Of a DNA stretch of 64,000 nucleotides, positions 47,128 through 58,423 are shown one piece after another. The notes beneath the pieces were generated by a model. The model saw only the letters and a list, made by a program, of their open reading frames with translations. It was not told where the DNA came from and did not search any database. The stretch is taken from assembly GCA_015501605.1 (NCBI GenBank), contig JADNRZ010000003.1:2170001-2234000 (forward strand), given 5' to 3'. The stretch comes from Panaeolus papilionaceus. Taxonomy: Eukaryota > Basidiomycota > Agaricomycetes > Agaricales. Within the stretch, counting starts at the first letter, position 1. Each line of letters begins with the position of its first letter. The position numbers were made by a program, and so were the translations under genes.

Positions 47128-47855
47128 GGTGCCGTAGTAGGAATCAAGGTATAGGAAGGTAGGTACTAGTGGAACGGTGATGAGGAGTGAAGACACTGAG
47201 GATGATGGTGATGGTGGTTGTGTGGAAGACAGAAAAAAGCTTAACTGACGATTTTTTCCAGGGTTACTACAGTACAGCGACTTGTCGACTCTGGCATTGA
47301 ATTTGCGCGTCTTTCAGACTCATGAGCTCCCCTTCATGACACGATAGCTCATTTCTGGTATTCAGCAAAGGCCAACCCTCAATCCGCTTCTATATGAGAA
47401 CTCTACGAATTTTTAGCCAATAAATCTATAAATAATCGTATTTACAAAGAAAGCCCGTTATATTGATGAATAATTACGCGCTCTTCATGTAATAGTGTAG
47501 AATAGACGCCTTGACAATAAAATATCTCCTTTGTTCTAGCGGACGCGTTCATGTCATGGGTGATCTCATGATCAGGGCCCGGTTGATGTTGATTTCGGTG
47601 GAGCAACCGGCCGTGTTTTCGGTATGATTTACGATTCACACTCGCTTTCTTCATGTTTATTTCACGATTTCCTCATGTATCTACTCATTGCTCTTATGGT
47701 AATCATAGCTTGAGTCTTCGCTGATCAAAATGCGAATAAAATCAACGAAATTACCGGTATTTTGATCAACGATCATATCGCTTGGCTTATCGCGAATCAC
47801 ATTCACATTTTGCCCAATGAAATTATCTGGGATTAGTGGGTGACGGAAATACAAA

Positions 47856-47913
47856 TTTGATCACGATTTGATCAAGGTATGTTCACTGAGTTAAGAAGCC
47901 AATCCCCGCAGTG
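47856..47913 (-). repeat. Right terminal inverted repeat of the CACTA element
   Basis: The reverse complement begins CACTGCGGGGATTGGCTTCT and pairs with 29482-29539. It is followed by TGA (47914-47916) and the remainder of A2. Confidence 0.85.
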
Positions 47914-47939
47914 TGAACAAGTGGGTCCAAAAAAAAACA

Positions 47940-48876
47940 GCCATAGACGCTAGATTTATGTATGCAGGACCATGGTTGTACAGTCCCCGGTTATGTGTCC
48001 AGACAATAGTTGTACATATGAGTACAGTGAGGGTCTTAATAAGCATAGGCGGACGGTCAGATATTATTTGGGCGGGTTATAAACAAATGTAAATACTACA
48101 AATATGAGAGGGCAGGATGGGGTGTATTGCTACTGGGGCGGGGGGAGGGTTAAAAAGGGCGGGGGGAGGGTGAAACCAGGTAGGCAGGATATAATAATAA
48201 TTATTGGAACCACCTCCGCCAGGGCAGGGGGTCGGGATTGGGTGGATTCGGCGGGATGGGGTTGGATAATGTTGAAATTTAATGAAATAGGGAAAATGAC
48301 GAAATCGGGGGTGGGAGGGAGAAATCGACGGGGGCGGGATGGGGTTGGAAATAGGGGAAAATGACGAAATCGGGGGTGGGAGGGAGAAATCGACGGGGCG
48401 GGATGTAAGCATGAAAAAATGGGATCGGGAATAGGTGGATGCAGCGGGGAGGATTTGGATGTAGCTTCTAAAAATAGATCAATTGATAATTCAGATAATC
48501 AATACTTACCAAAATCTTGTTGCCGCTGTAAAATCCACAAAAGAGGAACCCGACAAAATGTCGGGAAAAATAGGGATGAAAAAATTCAATAAAATTCGAG
48601 GAAACTGAGGTGAGGCGTTATTCTTAAATGCGATGGAGGAGAAAGGTGAAAGTGTAATAAAAATGTTGTGAAAAATTGAGCGGCTAATTAAACAGGACAT
48701 TGTAAAATAAAAGTCGAGTAAAATGGGGAGGGAATGGGTGAGGATGAAAAAATGCCAATACATCTATTTTCCAAGCCAAAAATAAATAAATAGACACTGG
48801 TGAAGATGAGAACCACGAAAACTACTTGCCTTTATGCCAATAAAAATATTCCGCCATGCCCCATTCAAAATCTCTC
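47940..48876. repeat. G-rich subterminal region beside KDZ gene 1
   Basis: It is strongly G-rich on the plus strand (GGGCGGGGGGAGGG, 48135-48175), so C-rich on the strand of the neighbouring KDZ gene and downstream of it. A 65-base unit is tandemly duplicated at 48292-48405 (AATGACGAAATCGGGGGTGG). 48480-48870 is AT-rich without a gene. It is probably the 3' end of the KDZ element; the exact boundary is unknown. Confidence 0.55.
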
Positions 48877-51084
48877 TCAGTCTTCCTCTTCATTGTACAC
48901 AAATCCATCGACGTCATCCTGATTCTCGACATCCTCCTCATCAGATAATTCCTCTTGAACATCAGCCCGTACTTGTTCGCAATTGACATCCAGCTCCAGC
49001 AGAATACCATTGAGAGCAATGGTTGTATTTTCCCGAACAAAAGCGTCGAGAGGGGCTTTCCACATGGATTCAAATTTTGCCAACAAATACCTGAGGTGGT
49101 TAGCCCTGGTGTTGCTGTACGCCGACAAAGCCTCCCTAAGTCGGGAATCTACAGAGCCATGCCGAAGATTTGCTCGTGAAAGCCACCACTTCGCCCTCCA
49201 CTCCAAATAAGCGAGAATTCGCCGCATTTCCTCCTTTAACAGCATCAACTCCTCTTCAGACCTCTTTGACCGTGCCCGACTCTTTGCCCACTCTGCCATC
49301 AAAATCGCATCGCCCTCTGCTCCCTCCAACGCCTGTTTCTTCCCAACCCAGATCCATGATAGTTCGTTGGTTGTAATTCCGGATCCATCCCTTGGATTGC
49401 GTTCATGAGGAAGGAGGGTGAAATCATCCGTTTGAGTCGGAATTTTTGGAGGGGGATTGGCACGAAGCTCTTCAAGCTGTGCGTCGGTGAGCGTCCCTTT
49501 TCGTGGTTCTGCTTTCTTCGGCTTCTTGATGTCATCATAGCTTCTGATGTCGTCGTTGAGAAGGGGTTGAAGCTCCTTCTCCCAATCCCCTGGGCCGGAA
49601 AGGGCGAGCTTCATTTCCCTTGCATGCCGATATCTCGCAGCTGAGGACTTCGCTCTTGAAAGGACCCTCTCGATGATGGCCCTAGACCTGGTACCCTCCC
49701 TTTGACCGCGCATGTTTTTGGACTTAAATTTGGCGAGGCGACTTTTGATACGGAGGACATGCCGAAGTTTCTCCAGAGAACTGTGGCACTGTGCAGTTCG
49801 GAGACGCTCCTCTATCTGTGGCAAGTTGGGGGTGCACACAGATTCGCGGCTTTCCTCAGGGATCTTGGATGGTAGCCAAAGGTTGTGCTCCTCGGGATTG
49901 TCGGCAAGCTGGATGGGTTCTGAGGATTTCTTTGATGACGATATCAGGAATTGCTGTAAACTGGGCATGTAGATGGGGAGCAGCGCCTCCCAGGACTTGA
50001 TCCTCGACTTGAGCTGATTTCGCTGTTCTGTTAGCCCACCAGCCTGGGAGGCAGTTGACTTCGCTACATGGTTTTGTGCAAACTGCGAAATCCTTCGCCT
50101 TTGGGGGAAAGTGAATTAGCGTAAGGTAAAAAATGAAAATAAAGTCCACCACGTACTGTGAATCCTCAATTTCTATCGCTGCACACACAAATGAGGATGC
50201 AGAAGTTTCATGGTAGGAAACCCCTCCCTTCTTTATCCTCTCCTCCTCCTCCTCCGCAAGCTCTTTCTTCGCTTCAGCCTCTGTCATAGCTACAAAAGTT
50301 ATGAGTATATGCGATAATATGAAAGAAAGGGAGAGAACTTACTAGCCATCTGTTCGGGGTTTTCATAAGGATTTTTGGCTTTCTTTGGTGTTGACCTATC
50401 TGCATCCCACTCACGACAGATACCCTGCCACTTCTTGACAAGCGCCGAGCCGATGTTCTCTGAGAGACCCCTGTGGGCTTCACAGTGCATGTTTCGGGTG
50501 GCCAAAGCAGACTGATATCGACAGAGAATTGTATGGCCAAGCTCAATGAATTTCTCGTAATTCCAGAAGCTGAAGTTGTTGTCGATATTGTCGTTGCGGT
50601 TTCCTGGCGCTTGACCCGATGTGGACTTTCCAACCTCATTGTTGGCACCCCATACCCTCTCGGGAACCTCTCCATCTATCTCCGCCGCGCCCTCAATGTA
50701 ATGGAGGGAGAAAACTTGGTGATTGGCAGCCTCGTGTGCGGCTTCGTGAAGTTTCGGGACAGCAGGAATGATGCGAGTCGAGGTGGGGATGATGAATGCA
50801 GCTGGCCAGTCGTCCTCGGACATTCTCTTGGACAAATTGATGGACCATTGACAAGAGATGTCATAGCTGATTAGAATAGCAGGTAGATTTTTAAATCCCT
50901 GCACCGCAGATCCAAAGATGTAGTCCATATTGGAGTATCTAATAAACATTATGAATGGTTTGAAGGTGGGGCCGAAGCTCGATGAATCCACATACCTTTC
51001 CCCCTTAACCAAACTCCCCATTCCCTGAGGCATCAGCATCTCCGACCGAGCGCAGAAAACACCTCCCACCCACATAGGTAAGCT
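48877..51084 (-). pseudogene. KDZ transposase, 5'-truncated copy 1
   Basis: KDZ (Kyakuja-Dileera-Zisupton) transposases are DDE-type enzymes of eukaryotic DNA transposons. This copy starts mid-domain with VGGVFCARSEM and continues with KGE, then RYSNMDYIFGSAVQG across an intron (donor gtatgt near 50993), ILISYDISCQWSINL, LHEAAHEAANHQVFSLHYI, GEVPERVWGANNEVGKSTS. Further introns near 50341 and 50150 lead to the C-terminal helical exon with AEEEEERIKKGGVSYH, LSWIWVG, EWAKSRARSKRSEEE and an acidic end. The CxC2 half expected upstream is missing; the gene stops at the foldback arm near 51071. Confidence 0.8.
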
Positions 51085-54000
51085 ATGGTATAAGAACTGA
51101 GTTGACATATAGAACACGTACAGTGTAAGAACTGAGTTGAGCTGGTGGAATCCATGGATATCTAATGGATTAAATACAAGACATTAGTAGGTATTGTATA
51201 GGATTAATAGCGGTAAGTAAGGGAATTAGTATGGGTAGGTAAGAGGGCGGGTGCAGGGGGGGATGGGGTGGGGGGATGGGGTGGGGGGATAGGGGGACAG
51301 AGTAGGGGGATGGGTAGGGGGTGGGTGCAGGAGTGGGTGCAGGAGCGGGTGCAAAAGCGGGTGCAGGGGACAGGGTAGGGGGCGGGTGCAGGGGACAGGG
51401 TAGGGGGCAGGTGGTTGCAGGAGCAGGAGCAGGGAATGGGGTAGGGGATGGGGTAGGGGATGGGTAGGGGGTGGGTGCAGGAGCAGGTGCAGTGGGTGCA
51501 GGAGCGGGTGCAGAAGCGGGTGCAGGGGACGGGGTGGGGTAGGGTGATGGGGTAGGGGGCAGGTGCAGGAATTAGTATGGGTAGGTAAGGGGGCAGGTGC
51601 AGGAGTGTAGGGAGTGGGTGCAGGAGTGGGTGCAGGAGTGGGTACAAGAGTGGGTGTAGGAGCGGCTGCAGGAGTGGCTGCAGGAGCAGGTGCAGGGGAT
51701 GGGGTATGGAGATACAGTGGGTCAGGAGAAAATGCTAGGTAGGTTAGGATCCAGAATGGCTGCAGGGGAATAGGATGGGTGGGCAGGTGCAGATGAGTGC
51801 TGCAGAAAACAAGTGTAGGGGGTTGGGGTCAGTAGGTTAGGGGTGAAAAGTGAGCAGATAGTACAGACTGGATGGTATCCAGGGATGAAATGCGGGTGCA
51901 TGCAGAGGGGATACAGAGCGGGTGCAGGTTGGATGTGAACTGGGTGCAGGCTGGATACTAAAGTGGGTTGGGTGCAGATGCAGCCGATAAAGCAACCAAT
52001 TGGGGAGGCAGGCACAATGTTCAGGTACCTGGGTAGTGGGTCCTAAAATCAATGGCATGCAGGGGGGTGCATATTGGGTGGTCAGGTATGGGTGCACATG
52101 GTGTGCATATTAGAGTGGTGTGAGGAGTGGCCACTGATCAGAAATGGAGTAGGTGCTAAGATAGGTGATGCACATGCAGGTTGGATGTGAACTGGGTGCA
52201 GGTTGGATACTAAAGTGGGTTGGGTACAGATGCAGCCAATACAGCAACTGGTTGGGGGTGATAGAGGTGCAGGTCATATGATAGGGCTTTGCGTCTGCCA
52301 GTGGGGTACTTTAGCATAGAGTTTAATGCAGTTGCTATATGAAACCAGGTTCAAGTGAGATCTGGGGTTGTGATGTATGCAATGGGTGTGAAAGTGGCTG
52401 TACCATTGGCTCCATATACTGTTTCTGGAATTTCCCATCAATAACAGCATTTCCCATAAAATGGGTACCTGACATTGCCAAAACGAACAAGTTCAAACTT
52501 TGATCGATACACTCACCATAACTTCCAGTCCCCTCCCTGACATCTTTCCTTTCACTGAACAAGTGCCCATCATGGATGAGATGGCCTTTTCTACAGAGTC
52601 TCCATATTACACCATGTTCTCACATAAGAAGAACTCCAACATCCTGGAGCCATTTGGGATACTTGATGCATTTGGTGCTCAATAAAAGTACTCATTGCAT
52701 GGTGGTGGTTCTTGGGGTGCACTTGTGGTAATAACTTTGCTGGACTTTGCACCTTTTCTTTTTCTGCTGGATCCAAGAGGAATAGTTCTGGATGGTTCAC
52801 TCATGATGGCAGAAGAGGAATGGGATCGATTGCTTGCTTGCATTCATTGTGACATGAGACATGTCTGCTTGTCCCACACTTCCAAGTGACAGGGCAAGAA
52901 AATAACTTGTGATCAACCTCTTTAATTGATATCTACATCCACTCAACTCATCATCTCATGGTGCTTCAATGCCTGCCTCAAGATGACCAAGATGGTCAGG
53001 TCATTGATGATCCAGCAGATCCAGCACTACAACAACTCCAGATGGCAAGAAGGGATTCAAAGCACTTTACAGTCACAGAACTCAATATAATCAAGCCATT
53101 CAGGGCCAAATTTCACAACATTCCTGGCTTTGAGTATCAAGAGCAAGGTGCTTACCTCAGGAAACATGTCTTTCCACCCCTCTTATCACACTGGTACTGG
53201 AATCCAGACACAAAACACTGAACCAACAATACCAACATCGATATATGGACTGATGTATATGATCCAATCCCACATGATGGTGTTTATTAGGCTGAGACAT
53301 TATGTTCATCAGAGAATTGCAGCCAATGCAAGTGCCAACTGGAGGTCCAAGATACAACTGTACAAACCCCCAACCCTCTGATTGACTACCTCTGACTACT
53401 TCTACAACTACCAATTCAAGGAAGTGCTGGAAAAAGCCAGGCAATTGTAGCCTGAGAGCTGGGGCCAGATGTGGCCGTAACGTCCAAGCTTTCAATGGAA
53501 TACAGACATTGCACTGTGCATGAAATTCTGGCCAAGTACACGAGAGCAGAAGGCTGAGGCCGAAAGAGCAAGGAGAGCTGTAACAGAACAGGGATATTCG
53601 CCTGAATTGCAAGCGAGGTAAGTGGTTTTCTGTGCACCCATACCTGACCACCCAATATGCACCCCCCTGCATGCCATTGATTTTAGGACCCACTACCCAG
53701 GTACCTGAACATTGTGCCTGCCTCCCCAATTGGTTGCTTTATCGGCTGCATCTGCACCCAACCCACTTTAGTATCCAGCCTGCACCCAGTTCACATCCAA
53801 CCTGCACCCGCTCTGTATCCCCTCTGCATGCACCCGCATTTCATCCCTGGATACCATCCAGTCTGTACTATCTGCTCACTTTTCACCCCTAACCTACTGA
53901 CCCAACCCCCTACACTTGTTTTCTGCAGCACTCATCTGCACCTGCCCACCCATCCTATTCCCCTGCAGCCATTCTGGATCCTAACCTACCTAGCATTTTC

Positions 54001-54607
54001 TCCTGACCCACTGTATCTCCATACCCCATCCCCTGCACCTGCTCCTGCAGCCACTCCTGCACCTGCTCCTGCAGCCACTCCTGCAGCCGCTCCTACACCC
54101 ACTCTTGTACCCACTCCTGCACCCACTCCTGCACCCACTCCCTACACTCCTGCACCTGCCCCCTTACCTACCCATACTAATTCCTGCACCTGCCCCCTAC
54201 CCCATCACCCTACCCCACCCCGTCCCCTGCACCCGCTTCTGCACCCGCTCCTGCACCCACTGCACCCGCTCCTGCACCCACCCCCTACCCATCCCCTACC
54301 CCATCCCCTACCCCATTCCCTGCTCCTGCTCCTGCAACCACCTGCTCCCCACCCCATCCCCCCACCCCATCCCCCTACCCTATCCCCTGCACCTGCCCTC
54401 TACACCCTACCCCAACCCCCCCTGCACCCGCCCTCTTACCTACCCATACTAATTCCCTTACTTACCGCTATTAATCCTATACAATACCTACTAATGTCTT
54501 GTATTTAATCCATTAGATATCCATGGATTCCACCAGCTCAACTCAGTTCTTACACTGTACGTGTTCTATATGTCAACTCAGTTCTTATACCATAGCTTAC
54601 CTATGTG
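51071..54607. mobile_element. Foldback element with ~1-kb inverted arms
   Basis: The left arm (51071-52098) and right arm (53631-54607) are nearly identical inverted copies; an 86-codon open stretch is the same on both, and visible differences are mostly indels in simple repeats. Each arm runs outward from unique sequence through a GTGCAGGA-type minisatellite to a terminus with ATCCATGGAT and a paired AACTCAGTTCTTA.AC.GTA repeat. Outer ends read CACATAGGTAAGC and its complement. No target duplication is found. It sits exactly between truncated KDZ gene 1 (-) and KDZ gene 2 (+). Confidence 0.75.
52500..53620 (+). pseudogene. Coding remnants in the foldback centre
   Basis: Open stretches on the plus strand include MAFSTESPYYTMFSHKKN (near 52575), which resembles AFSLQSPFYTMFTHTKN of the gene at 58424-60346. 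A second stretch at 52958-53221 contains ITELN-like text followed by YLRKHVFPPLLSHWYW, and a third near 53490-53615 reads MKFWPSTREQKAEAERARR up to a gtaagt at the right-arm boundary. Stops and frame changes separate them. They look like remains of element-encoded genes; no function can be assigned. Confidence 0.45.
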
Positions 54608-57600
54608 ATGCTGCCACTCTTCCTGATGACAACTGGCATGGAATGGGAGATCGCCCTGCCTTTCAAAGCAAGGTATTACCATATTACATCCCAATCTGAA
54701 GAGCACTTCTCCCCATATTGACATCACAATACAGAACCAGGGTGACTACATCAAGGAGTTCATAGACCATGTTGGAGAAGCAATTCCAGCATATATTCAT
54801 CATGAATATCTTCATCCTGATAACCGAATTTGTGCAAATTGTAAGGATGACACAACTACCAATTTTGCTATATGGCGTTGCAGAGATTGCTTTGTGCCCC
54901 ATGCTCTCTGTCATGGCTGCATTCGCAAGCAGCATCTCCACAATCCTTTCCACAAGATTGAGTGCTGGACTGGCAATCATTTCCGAAGGGCTGCCCTGTG
55001 GGAAGTAGGACTTTATGTTGTTGCCCCTCATCAGGATTTTTAAACCTTGTGTGGCTCATTGAAAAACATGGTTGCAGTGGAGGAACAGAAACAAACAACA
55101 ATCGACAAAGAACAACAGAAAGAGATTGCTGCTCATGTGTTCCCAATTGGTGAGCTTCTGATTTTCTGCATAGATCACATCTAACTTTTGACCAGGCTTT
55201 CCAATGGATGGAGTGTCAGAATCGGGTCATGTAAGCGTTGAAGTGGCCGCTCCGGCTGCTTTCAATGATTGATTTACAAGATTGTGCTCATCACTCTTGA
55301 TAGGATGCCAACTTAGGCAACGCAAATCAACCGGCTGCTCCGGCTCCTCATGAAACAGACCAAGATACCAACGATGTGGCCACCACGGCTGCTGCTCCTT
55401 TGAAGGGCAAGCAAAGGGAGGTGGAGCGGGACGACTATGAACAGAAGGAAGGAGCTGATGAGGACCAGGAGGGCATCAATGACACAGGGGACAGAATGGA
55501 AGTTGATGTCACCCTTGAAGCTGAAATTCGTGCAGACATCGAGTTCGACAAGAAAATGGAGCAGGCGTATCGTGCACACGGTCTCAAAAAATATATCCGG
55601 CCAGAGGAGTTTCTCTACCACCATGCGGCCGCTTTTGAGGGCCAACAAGCATCCAAGGTTGAAGTCATTGATCCTGATGTTCGTCAACCATCTGGCTTAA
55701 TGCAAGTTGCCCACACAAACGGCTACCACCGAATCAATTTTCTGCGCTGCTCGTGTCAAGGAGAGTCTAAAACCTTTGGAGACTTTGTTGCAGCTGGTTT
55801 CATACCAGCAAGCTTCTCTCAGGTCAATACTCTTTTCACCTGGCAGCTGTTGGACTTTGCACGACTTGCCAATTTGGAGCTTGCAGCATCTGTGTACCAG
55901 ATACATCAATTACTGGTCAGGCAAACACAGCCGTTGGGCTACATTCTTGCAGATGACTTGTATCACTTGCTACGTTGGATGCTTCGACTGGATCGTTGGA
56001 TGAAGAAGCTTAAATGGGCGGGTTTCGGCCACTTGATGCAAGATCCCTTGAAACCGGCCGCTGGGCAGTTATCCAACTTTTGCTCAGCGTGCCCTCAGCC
56101 TGGTATTAACCTGCCAGCAGATTGGAAGAGCGATAAAAACCAACAGATCTACGGCTGCTCATTTGTTGCAGATGGGAACTTCAAGGCGGATCATATTTCG
56201 GCTGCAACATGAGCAGATGAGACACCATTGTATGATGGTGGAGGCATGATGCCTCACTTGGATGCTTACAAAAATCACATTGAAAAAGCAACAGAGACCC
56301 GCATGGTAAGCTTGAAGGGTTGTCTGGCTTGACAAGCTGCTAATTATTGGAACAGAAAGCACCATGCCAAAACACGTTCCGAGCCATTGAAGGATCCTTG
56401 ACAGCAAGCAAAGTCTGTGATGTTACGGGTGTTGTTGGCATTGCATGCGCCTGCCATGGCATTTACTGTCCCAATGGGCTTGTGGATCTCTACAAAGGAG
56501 AACAGCAAAAAAATGTTGATTATGCCTTTGTTCAGGCTCTAGTTCGAACCAATGTTGATGTCAAGCAGCGTGTCACAATTTTGTACGACATTGCTTGCCA
56601 GTATTCTATTCACCTACGGGCGCAAATTGACGGGATGCTGGCCGAGCATGGTCTGGAGCTTTTGGAAATCGACCGGGCGATTGGATTGTTCCATATCCAT
56701 GCCCACAAGGACAAGTGCTATTTCAGATATTCACCATCGTTTATTCCAGGGCTTGGCATGGTCGATGGAGAAATCATGGAAACCAACTGGTCTGTACTCA
56801 ACAAACATTCCTGGGCACTGCGTACTGGACATCAGGTGGGTCGGGTGGAAGGGTTAGATGACTACACCAGCGACTTGAACTACAAACGGACACTGCAAAT
56901 GCCTGAGACGCTACACAAGAAGTATTCGCTTGCTAAGGCAATGTCAGCCGAACATCGGCTTGTCTTTGCAGAGGTCAGCCAAAAATGTCACCAGCATGTT
57001 CAGGCGTGGACGGCTGCTATTGAGGAGGCAGAGTCAAAGCGCTTGGAGGAACCAGCTGTCATGGATATTTATGGTGCAGATTCCAACAAGATGAAGCTTT
57101 TGCCACTGGCCGCTCTGCCTTCCAGTGCTAGCTCAGATCTTCAAGAGTATTTCAACTTTGCATTCATTGTTGAGGATGCTCAGTATGTGGTACCTGATCT
57201 ATATAATGTTTGTGCACTGAAACATGGTTCTTTGTGTAGATCCCAGGTGGTGGAAATTGCGCAGAGAGCAACAAAAGACAGCACGGGCGTTGAAGCAGAA
57301 AAGCTTGAAGCGGAACGCGAAAAGTTGCGCACAATGCTAGGCAAGCTACAGATTCTTGAAGCCAAGGGTGGCGTAAAGTATGAAGCAGCACCGGCTGATC
57401 TTGCGCCTCCCAGTGTTACTGATGGTCTTCCCGAGCACAAAACTCTGTTTCTTCCTTCCAACAACAATGTAAATGCTCAACAGGCTTCGGTTGAGTGCGC
57501 TTGCCAAGTTCAACACCTTCAAAGTCTCTTGAAAGGCATTCGTGATCTTGTTGTTGAGCGCTCCCTCGAGTTTTCGCATGTCATGCAAAACAAGCCATCA

Positions 57601-58234
57601 AGTGGAGTCAAGACACGTTCACAAGCGAAGACACAGCAGTTAGAAGCACGTGTCAAAGCATTGGCACAATTGTACAGAAACAGCCGCAACAAACTTCTCA
57701 AGCTTAATCCAGATCATCATACCTTGAACATATTCCAGGTATTGAACGACAAAGATGTTCAAGCAAGTAGCCTGATGGTTAGTGGCAATTCCACTGGTTC
57801 ACGTGGGATTTCAAAAGCTTTGTCCTGGATATGGCGTTCGCGGCTGCTAGCACGTGCACCCAATCAGCTCGGGCAGGAAGATCGCAATTCATTGGATTCG
57901 GTTGCTACAGAAGAGTGTATGTTCTTCGTTTATATGTTCATTGAACCTGTCTCATGGTCGAAATTGATCAGTTTTGCGCGTGCATTGGCTGCGTGCACGG
58001 GCACTGTGCCAACGTTGGGAGGAAGAGGTCGAGTTAGTCACACATGAAATGGCTTGGGTTGTGCGATATTTTTTGTATCATGCAGAGGGTTGGAAGCGGG
58101 CGGCTCTTGATTCAAAAACCTCTAAACCGGCCGGTTGCTATGCATACCGCCAACAGCATGCTTGTTTGCGGATCGCAACTCATGCAGACATGATATTTAA
58201 AACAGTCAATTCTCAATACCTGTCACCAATGTAG
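54608..58234 (+). pseudogene. KDZ transposase with CxC2 domain, copy 2, two in-frame stops
   Basis: Begins abruptly after the foldback arm. After an intron (to 54723) comes the CxC2 cysteine cluster: CANCKDDTTTNFAIWRCRDC, CHGCIRKQHLHNPFHKIECW. An in-frame TAA (55041-55043) and later TGA (56210-56212) interrupt it. The KDZ core follows: GYHRINFLRCSCQG, FSQVNTLFTWQLLDFARL, KKLKWAGFGH, CPQPGINLPADW, SFVADGNFKADH, LYDGGGMM, then across an intron CACHGIYCPNGLVDLYKGEQ, ILYDIACQYSIHL, GLFHIHAHKDKCYFRYSP, ETNWSVLNKHS. Introns at 57183-57239 and near 57920-57970 join the C-terminal EEEVELVTHEMAW. Both stops fit C-to-T changes. The first exons are missing. Confidence 0.8.
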
Positions 58235-58423
58235 CCACAAAATCATCATGTATATTCTTTTAAGCAAAGTGATATGTCAAAAAATGTGCGAGGGGGACTA
58301 CATGTATAAAAAAAAACCTAAAAATTTAGATGTCAGCTTGCGAAACTCAAACATAACACATGATATGAAGGCACCTGAAAACCAAAGATGATGGCGTATA
58401 TAAAATGCACGACAGACCGGCCA

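Larger units (their letters stand above)
29482..47913 (+). mobile_element. 18.4-kb CACTA-like DNA transposon with cargo genes
   Basis: The termini are inverted repeats starting CACTGCGGGG. The insertion is flanked by a direct TGA (29479-29481 and 47914-47916), the 3-base duplication expected of the CACTA (En/Spm) superfamily. It encodes a Tnp2-type transposase and five other genes. Subterminal TTTGATCA motifs occur near both ends (29569, 29616; 47758, 47857, 47868), like the transposase-binding repeats of known CACTA elements. 29540-30037 and 47197-47855 contain no convincing gene. Most ORFs are open, so the insertion is probably not old. Confidence 0.85.

Noticed and set aside
29482..47913. 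Starship-type giant element
   Set aside because: There is no DUF3435 tyrosine recombinase at an edge; TIRs, a TGA duplication and a Tnp2 gene point to CACTA.
53714..54508. 264-codon Pro-rich open frame in the right foldback arm
   Set aside because: It runs through the GTGCAGG-type minisatellite and the inverted arm gives a different frame after one base difference, so no coding constraint is visible.
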